From CAVSVP01 sp963731125 (lineage in GTDB: Bacteria; Pseudomonadota; Gammaproteobacteria; Competibacterales; Competibacteraceae): 64,000 nt of DNA. Of the stretch, positions 7,788 to 15,955 are shown in pieces. Under the pieces are notes generated by a model, which saw only the letters and a program-made list of their open reading frames with translations, made no database searches and was not told the origin of the DNA. Both the position numbers and the translations under genes were made by a program. Where the stretch lies: positions 186,001 through 250,000 of the forward strand of contig CAVSVP010000007.1 in assembly GCA_963731125.1 (NCBI GenBank), written 5' to 3'. The first letter of the stretch is position 1, and each line of letters starts with the position of its first letter.

Positions 7788-10700
7788 TCAATCCAGTAAA
7801 AACTGATCTAAATCATGCTCTCGAAAGCGTTCCCCTGGTATCACTTCCCGCGCCAGCTCCAGCAGCCGCCGATGATGCGTGAAAAATAACACTTGCGTCT
7901 TCTCCGCTAGCTCCCCTAACAAAACTAACGTCGCTCCGGCCCGCTGATCATCGAAGTTAATCAGAATGTCATCCACCACTAATGGAGGCGGATCGCCTTG
8001 TTCCACATAGCGTTCCAGACTGGCCAACCGCAGCGCCAGGTAGAGCTGATCGCGAGTGCCTTCGCTTAACCCTTCTACGGGCACTTTCCGGCCATCGGCG
8101 CGGACGCACAGCAACATCATTTGGTCGTTCTCGGCAAAGCCGATGCTGAGATCCATAAAAGCATTCAGTGTCATACGTCGGAAAAATGCACCGGCGCGTT
8201 CCATAATGGGACCTTGGTTGCGTTTTCGGTAAGACTCGATCTCTCGGTTCAGCAATAACGCACTGAGCTTAAGGCGAGTGTAAGTTTCCACCTGGGCCTT
8301 GATCTGGGCCAACGCTTCCTGGGCCTCGGCATTGACGTCGGCGGCTTGGCTGCGCCCGTCCATAGCGCTTAACTCATTTCTTAGCTGCCAGACCTGCTCA
8401 CGACACCGCGTACACTCTCTATCGCAAACGGCACTGGTTTCTTCCAGTGCGGCAATGGCGGCGGGCAATTGGTCTGCATCCACCGCCTGCGCCTGAGTGA
8501 GCAATGTTTCCAGTGACAGGCCTTCGGTTAGCAACCGCTCCTCCACATCAGCCAGCCGCGTCGTTAAGTCCCGATACTCGCGGGAGCGTTGTTCTGCCGT
8601 TTCCAGGGCTTCCGGCGTATCGACCTCCGCTTGGGTCTGCAACCTTGCCAGGGTCGTTTGCGCATCCTCCTGGTCCCGTTGCAGTTCCTCCAATTCCTTG
8701 TGCAGCTGTCTTAGGCGCGCATCCAGGTTGTCCCGGTCCCGGCGCGCTTCCTTGCCCTTAGTCAAGCGGTTGACGAGTTCCGCTGCCGCCGCATCGGGCG
8801 CCATGCCGGCCAAATCCGGCGCACAGGAATTAACCAGTTCGGCTACCTCTGCGGCGAACTGACTGGCGTCGCTGCCGATATGGTCGATGCGGTTTTGATC
8901 GCTGCGGGCCGTGTCCAGCTGGTGAAATAGCCGGGACAAACCGCCCAGCATCGCCTCGGCCTCGGTACAACCGGCCTCGGCGTCCAAGCCCAATGGCCGG
9001 ACCGCCTGACCCCACTGTGCTCGCCAGGCCTGGAGAGAATGTTCACACTTAACCAGGGTTTCCTGGCGGATCTGGATTTCGTTGGCAGCCTTCTCCGAGT
9101 CTCGGTGCATTTGGGAATGTTTGGTTTCTACTGCTCCGAGATCGGCGGCGAGATGTTCCGCCCGTTGTAGCAGCTCGGCAAGGGATTCTTTTGCAGTGGC
9201 CACCGGCGCGTCCAAATCGGCTAACAGCCGGCTACAGCGCTCCCGGTGCCGCTCGATTTCAGCCAGTAGCCCGACGCGGGTAGTTTCCTTATCCCTTAAC
9301 TGTATGGTAAGTTCAGCCAAGCTAGCATGGCGGTCCAGCCAACTGCGCATCTCTACCGGCGGCAGGGGCGTGATGCCGGCCGCCTGCCAGAGACTGCACC
9401 ATGCACTCTGCTGCGCTGTCTCACGCCCGGCGACTTCGTCCAGTTGCGCATCCAGACGTGCGATGTCAGCCATATAGCGGCTGCGTTCCATACGCAAGGC
9501 AGCGTGCTTTGCAGCACGTTCGGCATTGTGCCACAATTGATCGGCCGCTATATCGGCCTGCCTGCCGGCCTGTTCGTAAGCATTGGCCAGTTTATCGGCA
9601 TTGGTTACCGGTGCGTTCTCCAGCCACGCAGCTCGAATCTGGCGCCAAAGAGTATCCCGTTGCGACCGCGCTGCGTTCAGTTCTGCCTCACTGGGAACTG
9701 CACCGCGGGCTTCCAATGCCGCGATGCGGGCGGTGGTTTTTTCCAACTGCTCACTGGCCTTTTCACGTTGCTCTTCGTTCAGTCGCCGTTCATTGGCTAA
9801 CCTCTCGAAGTCACCGCGATACCGTTCTACCGTCTCGCGAGGAGGCAGGGGGAGCGTGGTGGACTGTTCCAGGGGACCCTGCCATAGCCATAGGGCGGCA
9901 AGCTGTTGGTTGGCCTGTTCCCGCAGTATGGTGCTTTCGGTTTCCAGGGTTTGCAGCTGGGCCTCCAGGTCTCCCCGTCGGCGAATTTCGACTACCGCTC
10001 GGTGCAATGCACCGGCATCACGATGCGGCGGCAGCGTCTCTTGTGAGCGCTGCAGTGTCAGCAGAGTTTGCCGGGCCTCGGCGACATCTTTTTGGGCTCG
10101 GGCCAGTTCGGTTTCCTGGCGGGCACCCTCCTGAGCCAAGCGGCGAATACGCTCCTGGGCCACCACGTCAATACGCAGCCTTTCCACGTCGTCCAGGGTA
10201 TCGGCGTGTCCTAGTTCGCGAAGAATACGCCGAGCTTCCTCATGGGCCGCGGTGACTTTGGCTGCAAGCCCCGGTAAATCACTCATGGCCTTGCGATGAG
10301 CGCCCAGGCGGTCACGCAGTTTTTCCAGCATGACCTCCTGAGCAAGCAGCGCCTCAGGCACTTGCAGCAGCGCCCTTTCTTGTTCACAGCGTTGACGTTC
10401 ATCCTGCCGTTTACGGGCCTGCAATCGGCTGCTTTGCAGGCTCTGTAGCGCCTGGGTTCGCTCACTCGTGCAGGACTCGGTAAGTAACCGTACCTGGCCC
10501 AGCGCCTGTCGGCGGGACAGCAGTTCTTCCCGGGTCCGCAACTGAGGTAGCACGCGTTTAAGGCGCTGGAGCCGCTGCAGCTCAGCGCTTATCTCGACCT
10601 GGTTCCGTTCCCGCTCCGTAAGTTCATTCTCGGCTTCCTGCAACCGTTTCTGCAATTCCTGCCACTGCTGAGGCCTTAGCAGAAGCTGGGTGGCGCGCTT

Positions 10701-11279
10701 TTTGGCGTCCTGAAACTGCTTCAGAGCCAGATTGAGGGGGCGTTTCTGGGCACCCGGCGTAAACAGCGCATCGGCCTCCTGCTGCAGTTTGCTACGCAGG
10801 GAGTGGATGCCGCGTACGCCGAGCCCCGCGCCGAACAGACTCTCGCCGACCTCACCCCGGCCGGCCAATAAGTCCAGGCCGCCCTGCACTAAGGACCCAT
10901 GGCTAAGGCCAAATAGGCTTTCAAATAATTCTCGGTTGATGCCACCTAGGAAGGGAGCGAGAGTCGCGTCGTCGAGAGGCTGCTCATTGGCATCCAATAG
11001 GGTATTTTTCCGACCCTTGCGACGGATTACCTGAAGCTGCCCGCTAACGCGGCTTTCCAACCGCGCCCCGATGCGCAGGTCGCGCATATCATGGGTATGA
11101 TGATCCCGCGTCGTCTCCGGGATACCGAACAGCAACCCCGTTACAGCCCGCAACGTAGTGCTTTTGCCGGCCTCGTTGGAACCATGGAGGAGATGCAAAT
11201 CGATGCCGTCCACGGTGAAATTCAGAAACCGATCGGCAAAGGGCCCAAAACGCAGCAATTGCAGATCCAGAAATCTCAT
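7788..11279 (-). CDS. yhaN: YhaN-type SMC-like AAA ATPase
   Basis: This protein of 1163 residues starts MRFLDLQLLRFGPFADR. It has an N-terminal Walker A (GSNEAGKSTTL near 35-45) and a long central coiled coil rich in E, Q, R and L. The C-terminal head has an ABC-signature-like segment (LSEGTRDQLYLALRL) and Walker B (LVVDDILINFDD). This is the SbcC/Rad50-like layout of YhaN, which pairs with the nuclease YhaO in DNA end processing. The ATG at 11279 is preferred over a TTG four codons upstream because homologues begin with MRF and a GGGA lies just before it. YhaO is directly upstream on the same strand, separated by a 101-bp structured repeat. Confidence 0.88.
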   Translation of the reverse strand: MRFLDLQLLRFGPFADRFLNFTVDGIDLHLLHGSNEAGKSTTLRAVTGLLFGIPETTRDHHTHDMRDLRIGARLESRVSGQLQVIRRKGRKNTLLDANEQPLDDATLAPFLGGINRELFESLFGLSHGSLVQGGLDLLAGRGEVGESLFGAGLGVRGIHSLRSKLQQEADALFTPGAQKRPLNLALKQFQDAKKRATQLLLRPQQWQELQKRLQEAENELTERERNQVEISAELQRLQRLKRVLPQLRTREELLSRRQALGQVRLLTESCTSERTQALQSLQSSRLQARKRQDERQRCEQERALLQVPEALLAQEVMLEKLRDRLGAHRKAMSDLPGLAAKVTAAHEEARRILRELGHADTLDDVERLRIDVVAQERIRRLAQEGARQETELARAQKDVAEARQTLLTLQRSQETLPPHRDAGALHRAVVEIRRRGDLEAQLQTLETESTILREQANQQLAALWLWQGPLEQSTTLPLPPRETVERYRGDFERLANERRLNEEQREKASEQLEKTTARIAALEARGAVPSEAELNAARSQRDTLWRQIRAAWLENAPVTNADKLANAYEQAGRQADIAADQLWHNAERAAKHAALRMERSRYMADIARLDAQLDEVAGRETAQQSAWCSLWQAAGITPLPPVEMRSWLDRHASLAELTIQLRDKETTRVGLLAEIERHRERCSRLLADLDAPVATAKESLAELLQRAEHLAADLGAVETKHSQMHRDSEKAANEIQIRQETLVKCEHSLQAWRAQWGQAVRPLGLDAEAGCTEAEAMLGGLSRLFHQLDTARSDQNRIDHIGSDASQFAAEVAELVNSCAPDLAGMAPDAAAAELVNRLTKGKEARRDRDNLDARLRQLHKELEELQRDQEDAQTTLARLQTQAEVDTPEALETAEQRSREYRDLTTRLADVEERLLTEGLSLETLLTQAQAVDADQLPAAIAALEETSAVCDRECTRCREQVWQLRNELSAMDGRSQAADVNAEAQEALAQIKAQVETYTRLKLSALLLNREIESYRKRNQGPIMERAGAFFRRMTLNAFMDLSIGFAENDQMMLLCVRADGRKVPVEGLSEGTRDQLYLALRLASLERYVEQGDPPPLVVDDILINFDDQRAGATLVLLGELAEKTQVLFFTHHRRLLELAREVIPGERFREHDLDQFLLD

Positions 11280-11300
11280 GCCGTTTCCCAAATGAAAGGT

Positions 11301-11401
11301 TGCCTAAGCTGGAGTGTCATCAGCAGCACACAGGGACGTGTGCGCTAGCGAATCCAGGCCGGATAGCCTGGCTGAGCGGCGCTGACACTCCAGCTTAGGC
11401 A
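11301..11401. repeat. 101-bp inverted-repeat element between yhaO and yhaN
   Basis: Perfect 19-bp arms (11301-11319, starting TGCCTAAGCTGG, and 11383-11401) enclose two further hairpins: GCACAC/GTGTGC at 11326-11343 and CCAGGC/GCCTGG at 11354-11371. As RNA it would fold into a closed stem with a multi-branch core. No T-run follows, so it is not a simple terminator. It is probably a MITE or a processed mRNA structure within the yhaO-yhaN transcript. Confidence 0.85.
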
Positions 11402-11423
11402 CAAGCACTAATGAAATTGAGCA

Positions 11424-12683
11424 TCATTTTGACTCTCGGACATCAAGCAGGCGCGGAATTAACAGTTGTTCTACGTCTTCTAGCAGGTCAACCAGCGTGG
11501 CTGGTTCATTCAGATTCAGCGTATCGTCGAGTTGGTAGTACTCCGGCGGCAGTTTGTGTTTAAGGTCGTTAAAGTGCCTTAACAGCGCATTCAGTTCCAT
11601 AGGGTCGCCGCGCAGTTGCCGTAAGGAACGGAGCAGGTCTGCCGCCGGATCATCATGGCTTAGTAAAGTCTCCAGGTCTATGGCAGCCCGGGTTTGCCAA
11701 CGAATTTTTTCTATCCAGAGCTCACCGTCCAGCGCACTTGCCGTGGCGCGAAGTTGATTCGTCCAATGCTCGGGATTATTGGTCAGTTGCGAGTGTGCCC
11801 GAGAAGTACCGACCATATCCACCCTTACCACCAAGAGGCGATCTTCCCCCTTAGTGGCCGCGGTAGTCAATGCCGCTTGAGCCAAGTCAATGACATCAAA
11901 ACCCGAGGTTGCCTCAGTGCAGTCCACTTGGCATCTGTCCCAGCGGACTGTGTCCAGCGAACGGTGCTCGACGGACACCACTTCGCCATCGCTTACCGTC
12001 ACCAGGCTAGCGCCTTTGGGACCGGTTTCCCTGGCATGGCGGCCCTGGAGATTACCTGGAAATACGATCCAGGGATCGCTACACAATACCTCGCGCTGGT
12101 GGACATGGCCCAAGGCCCAGTACTGATAGCCTTTGGTCTGCAGTCTCGCGACGCTGCACGGGGCGTAGGAATCATGTCCTTGGCGGCCGTCCACTGCGGT
12201 ATGGAGCAGGCCGATGTTAAAGCAATCCAGGACCGGCTCGGGGTAATGATCGGTGAGGTCGTCACACACATCACGCCGGGGATAGCCGCGACCGTGAATG
12301 GCCACGCCAAACTCCTCAAGAAAATGGGTTTCCGCCTGACGCGTGGAAAGCTCGCAGACGCCTTCGGGAAGACGCAAATGCCGGGTAAGCTGACTGGCAG
12401 CATCGTGATTGCCGCGGATGAGAAAGACACGAGTGCCGGTGCGGCTGAGCCGCGCCATCTGCTGCACCAAAAATAAACCGGTATTGTAATCCTTCCAGTC
12501 GCCGTCGTAGAGATCACCGGCAATCAGCAGGAAATCCACCGCTTCTGTCAGGCACAGTTCTGTCAGGTTAATTAACGCTTGGCGCGTGGCGCCGCGGATC
12601 GCTTCTGCCGGTGCTCCTTCATAGCGTTCTAGCCCCCGTAACGGGCTATCCAAGTGAATGTCCGCTGCATGAATAAATTTCAT
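11424..12683 (-). CDS. yhaO: YhaO-type DNA repair exonuclease (SbcD/Mre11-like)
   Basis: The protein has 419 residues, starting MKFIHAADIHLDSPLRGLER. It carries the metallophosphoesterase motifs DxH (AADIHLD), GDLYDGD, GNHD (RGNHDAAS) and GHVH (ALGHVHQRE), which bind two metal ions in Mre11/SbcD nucleases. Together with YhaN it should form a Rad50-Mre11-like complex acting on DNA ends. The ATG at 12683 is used rather than the adjacent GTG at 12686; GGGAAG lies upstream. It is the first gene of the pair, with 144 bases to yhaN, most of them occupied by the inverted-repeat element. Confidence 0.88.
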   Translation of the reverse strand: MKFIHAADIHLDSPLRGLERYEGAPAEAIRGATRQALINLTELCLTEAVDFLLIAGDLYDGDWKDYNTGLFLVQQMARLSRTGTRVFLIRGNHDAASQLTRHLRLPEGVCELSTRQAETHFLEEFGVAIHGRGYPRRDVCDDLTDHYPEPVLDCFNIGLLHTAVDGRQGHDSYAPCSVARLQTKGYQYWALGHVHQREVLCSDPWIVFPGNLQGRHARETGPKGASLVTVSDGEVVSVEHRSLDTVRWDRCQVDCTEATSGFDVIDLAQAALTTAATKGEDRLLVVRVDMVGTSRAHSQLTNNPEHWTNQLRATASALDGELWIEKIRWQTRAAIDLETLLSHDDPAADLLRSLRQLRGDPMELNALLRHFNDLKHKLPPEYYQLDDTLNLNEPATLVDLLEDVEQLLIPRLLDVRESK

Positions 12684-12754
12684 CACCGCGCTTCCCTAAG
12701 CCATCATAAATATTATATGACTTATAACTGGTTCTCTTATGGCATCGCAAATAG

Positions 12755-14452
12755 TTAGCATTCCGGCAGCAACCGGTAGTGCAGCAAACTGAGTTTGCGT
12801 TCGACAAGGTCCTCGGCGACATAAGCCAGCCGCAACAGCAGGTGTTCCTGCCAAGGGCGTCCGATTACATGAAATCCCACCGGGAGCCCCTCGTTATCAT
12901 AACCGGCAGGAAAAGTAATCGCGGGGAAACCGATGAAATTGGCGGGCACTACAAAGCGCATAATTTCCGTCAGCAGGCTAAGGTCTGACATACCCTGCTC
13001 CAAGGCATCCGGTTCAATGAGTGGCGCCGTACAACCTGTCGCCGGTGTGACAATCACATCGACTTCCCGCAAAGCCCGATAGAAATGATTCATCATGCGG
13101 GTACGCCAGCGTTGCGCCTGAACATAGTCGCGGGAATAGAGAGAACGACCCAGCACTAAATTTAAGCGAGCCTCTAAGCTAAAGTGCTGGCGTTGGCCGG
13201 CGTAATAGGGATCCAGGGCGTTGGCCATTTCCGAAACGATGGTGACAATGTGGCCGATACGCCCAGCGTCCAGATCAGGAATCTCAACATCCCGTATTTT
13301 CGCTCCCCTTTTCTCCAATCGACTTAGCAGCTCATAGCAAACCGTCACCATTACCGAACTGGCGTGTTCAAACCAGGGCCGGTAAATACCCAGGGTGATA
13401 TCGGTTAGTTTTCGTTCGGCAAACCCTTCGAGAGTCGGCGGAGGTTGTCTCAGCGAAACCCAATCCTTGGCATCGGGTCCGGCGAGCAGCGCATAGGTAA
13501 GCGCAGCATCATGAGCCGTTGCCGTAATCGGGCCGGACTGAGAAACGCTACAGCCATGGGAGGTTGCGCCAAAGTTACTGATCCGCCCGTAGGTCGGTTT
13601 GAGACCCACTATTCCACAGAAGGCCGCCGGAATACGGATAGAGCCACCGCCATCGGTGCCAAGTGCTACGGGGCATAGCCCGGCGGCCACGGCGGCAGCG
13701 GAGCCACTGGAACTACCGCCGGTGTGGTGGCTTGGATTATAGGGATTGCGGACGGTGCCGTGGTGGGGATTGTGACCGGTTACACCAGCGCCAAACTCGT
13801 GCATATTGGTCTTGCCGATGAGCAGAGCACCGGCTGCCCGCAGGCGTGCCACTATGGTGGCATCCTGACCGGTCAGTGTTTCCTGAAGAAAACAGGTGCC
13901 CTGGGTTGTGGCGTAAGGCATTTGATCGAACTCATCCTTGACCGCCACAGGTACGCCGTCGAAGGAACCCAAAGGATTATCATTCCGCCAGCGTTGGCCC
14001 GAGGCGCGGGCTTGGCGCATGACATCATCGGACTGACAGGAGATAAAAGCGCGCAGAGGAGGATCCCGTGAATCGCTGTCGGCAATGGCGTCTAATACCT
14101 GACGGGCAACCTCTTCGGGCGTGGTGGCACCGCAGCGATAGGCCTGAAGATAATTATCGATGCTGGCATACCCGGTGCAGTCAACCGCGGGCGCCGCCGC
14201 CAGGGATAATAATGCGGATGCATTTTTGGTTTCCTTGAGAGGCGCCTGATAAGATGTATAGGGCTGAAAGGAAGGAATCTCTGCAACGCTCTGTTCACGC
14301 AACCGAGTGATGCCTCCATCGCGCAGTAAGCGGCGCACCAGCAGCCAGCGGGTCAACGGGTTTTCCAGGAGTCGGATAGCTAAGCGCAGGGTTCGTCCCG
14401 TTAGCCGTGGCAACTTAAGGGAGGCAGAATGGTAATGTGCGTCAGTGCTCAT
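12755..14452 (-). CDS. Amidase signature family hydrolase
   Basis: The product has 565 residues. From about residue 95 it follows the amidase-signature fold: the catalytic lysine in VPVAVKDEFD, the glycine/serine loop GGSSSGSAAAVAAG, and the nucleophile serine in DGGGSIRIPAA. These give the Ser-cisSer-Lys triad that hydrolyses amide bonds. The N-terminal about 90 residues are arginine-rich and outside the conserved domain; they may be a substrate-binding or regulatory extension. It is not GatA by context, since no gatB or gatC is nearby. The substrate cannot be told from sequence. It is transcribed alone, divergent from the SDR gene. Confidence 0.85.
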   Translation of the reverse strand: MSTDAHYHSASLKLPRLTGRTLRLAIRLLENPLTRWLLVRRLLRDGGITRLREQSVAEIPSFQPYTSYQAPLKETKNASALLSLAAAPAVDCTGYASIDNYLQAYRCGATTPEEVARQVLDAIADSDSRDPPLRAFISCQSDDVMRQARASGQRWRNDNPLGSFDGVPVAVKDEFDQMPYATTQGTCFLQETLTGQDATIVARLRAAGALLIGKTNMHEFGAGVTGHNPHHGTVRNPYNPSHHTGGSSSGSAAAVAAGLCPVALGTDGGGSIRIPAAFCGIVGLKPTYGRISNFGATSHGCSVSQSGPITATAHDAALTYALLAGPDAKDWVSLRQPPPTLEGFAERKLTDITLGIYRPWFEHASSVMVTVCYELLSRLEKRGAKIRDVEIPDLDAGRIGHIVTIVSEMANALDPYYAGQRQHFSLEARLNLVLGRSLYSRDYVQAQRWRTRMMNHFYRALREVDVIVTPATGCTAPLIEPDALEQGMSDLSLLTEIMRFVVPANFIGFPAITFPAGYDNEGLPVGFHVIGRPWQEHLLLRLAYVAEDLVERKLSLLHYRLLPEC

Positions 14453-14477
14453 AAGTCTCCTCTTGTACGCCGGTTAT

Positions 14478-14571
14478 CGATCTGGAAGGGTTATCAAGAC
14501 CGTCTGCGGCAGCCGCAGTCGAGCTTATAGGGATGTATCAACAGCGTGTCTTAAGAATAGCTTCCAGATCA
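14478..14571. repeat. MITE family 1, copy 1
   Basis: A 94-bp element has terminal inverted repeats GATCTGGAAG/CTTCCAGATC and an inner palindrome CTGCGGCAGCCGCAG. It matches the element at 15725-15824 over almost its whole length (shared GGTTATCAAGACCGTC-like and TTATAGGGATGTAT segments). It occupies most of the space between the divergent amidase and SDR genes; the remaining sequence (14572-14724) shows nothing else recognisable. Confidence 0.85.
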
Positions 14572-14724
14572 ATATGCCAGTGTGCGGGATTGTTTCGTCA
14601 GATTAAAGTGGATTCTGCACTTTATTAAGCCCATGAAGACCGTTAGTCTGTACAAACAACGATTAGGGCCAGCGCATCACGGGGGATTCATTAATGGGCA
14701 GATTATTTTTCGGTAGAGAAAACG

Positions 14725-15498
14725 ATGCATAATACCGACACCTTATTTAATCTCAGCGGCAAAATTGCCCTGATCACCGGTGCCAGTCGTGGTATTGGCG
14801 AAGCCGTTGCCAAAGCCTTGGCCGCTAACGCGGCCAAGGTGCTGATTTCCTCTCGTAAGGCGGAAAGCTGTGAGCGAGTGGTCGGTGTTATTCGTGGGGC
14901 GGGCGGCGAAGCTGAGGCATTGCCCTGTCACATCGGCGAGATAACACAGATCGATACCCTGTTTAACACCATTCGGGAACGTTATGGACATCTGGATATT
15001 TTAGTGAATAACGCTGCTACCAATCCGTTTTTCGGACATATCCTGGATACAGATGTCAATGCTTTTCAAAAAACCGTGGATGTCAACCTACGCGGCTGTT
15101 TCTTGATGTCAGTGCAGGCCGGGCGCTTGATGCGGGAAACCGGTGGCGGGTGCATTGTCAACGTGGCTTCGGTCAATGGCGTGATTCCGGGTGCTATGCA
15201 GGGAATCTATTCCATCACCAAAGCCGCGGTGATCGCGATGACCAAAGCTTTTGCCAAGGAATGCGCCGCTGACGGTATCCGTGTTAACGCAATGCTGCCG
15301 GGAGCTACAGAAACCAAGTTGGCCGGCGCTTTGGTGCAAAACCCGGCCATTCTCGAGCAGGTGCTGGCTCACATTCCCTTAAATCGGGTGGCTAAACCCC
15401 AGGAAATGGTCGGAGCCGTGCTCTATCTTGTCTCCGACGCCGCCAGTTACACTACCGGAAGCTGCTTGGTGGTAGACGGCGGCTTCCTCACTGTTTAA
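14725..15498 (+). CDS. SDR family NAD(P)-dependent oxidoreductase
   Basis: This 257-residue protein has the classical short-chain dehydrogenase motifs. The nucleotide-binding TGASRGIG is at about 19-26, NNAA at about 92-95, a catalytic serine in NVASVNG, the catalytic pair in YSITK near 159-163, and the C-terminal VDGGFLTV. An arginine in ISSRKAES after the second strand favours NADP(H). The substrate is not evident; similarity is of the FabG/glucose dehydrogenase type found in many fatty-acid and alcohol pathways. It is monocistronic, and no strong ribosome binding site precedes the ATG. Confidence 0.85.
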   Translation: MHNTDTLFNLSGKIALITGASRGIGEAVAKALAANAAKVLISSRKAESCERVVGVIRGAGGEAEALPCHIGEITQIDTLFNTIRERYGHLDILVNNAATNPFFGHILDTDVNAFQKTVDVNLRGCFLMSVQAGRLMRETGGGCIVNVASVNGVIPGAMQGIYSITKAAVIAMTKAFAKECAADGIRVNAMLPGATETKLAGALVQNPAILEQVLAHIPLNRVAKPQEMVGAVLYLVSDAASYTTGSCLVVDGGFLTV

Positions 15499-15534
15499 TA
15501 GACTTTTTGCATCAACCAGACTTTAGCACTAACG

Positions 15535-15878
15535 TTAGTTATTCTCTTCGGCTCGCTTAAGCTTGGCGATGGCGCTACCTAAGGGACCAATTAGCATGCC
15601 GGCGCTGCCTACGATAAACAACCATGTGCCTGTCGTTTGCAGGCGCTCGTAGAGGAAAAAAATACTGCCGACGACAAAAGCAGTATTGCCGAAAATACCA
15701 ATACCGGTATGAACCCATTCATATAGATCTGGAAGCTGTTATCAAGACCGTCTGCGGCATGAATGCCGCAGTCGGGCTTATAGGGATGTATTAACGGCGT
15801 GTCTTGAGAATAACTTCCAGATCTATATTCCTTTAGTAGCCGGTGTAGTTCTTTCATTGTTCTTCGCCGTAAAACCAT
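15535..15878 (-). pseudogene. YrhK-family membrane protein, split by a MITE
   Basis: The N-terminal part (MKELHRLLKEY, about 15829-15878) and the C-terminal part (EWVHTGIGIFGNTAFVVGS, 15535-15724) are separated by a 100-bp element with a 4-bp ATAT duplication. Removing the element and one ATAT restores one open frame of about 80 residues. It has two short hydrophobic segments (NTAFVVGSIFFL; TGTWLFIVGSAGML), the paired FVVGS/FIVGS pattern of YrhK-like small membrane proteins. As it stands, translation runs into the MITE and changes frame. The function of YrhK proteins is unknown. Confidence 0.8.
15725..15824. mobile_element. MITE family 1, copy 2, with ATAT target duplication
   Basis: A 100-bp non-coding element has 11-bp perfect terminal inverted repeats (AGATCTGGAAG/CTTCCAGATCT) and an inner hairpin CTGCGGCAT/ATGCCGCAG. 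ATAT flanks it at 15721-15724 and 15825-15828. It interrupts the YrhK-family gene and is the sister of the copy at 14478-14571. Confidence 0.9.
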
Positions 15879-15955
15879 TTGCTAAGCTACGCCAGCTTAG
15901 CATTGTATTGTAGAATAAACAGCTTCGGATTGACGCAACTCACACGATTGGAACT

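Noticed and set aside
9401..10255. Plus-strand frame of 284 codons opposite yhaN
   Set aside because: It lies wholly within the coding region of yhaN, has no ribosome binding site and reads as proline- and arginine-rich noise.
11694..12476. Plus-strand frame of 260 codons opposite yhaO
   Set aside because: Antisense shadow of a clear metallophosphoesterase gene; no domain recognised.
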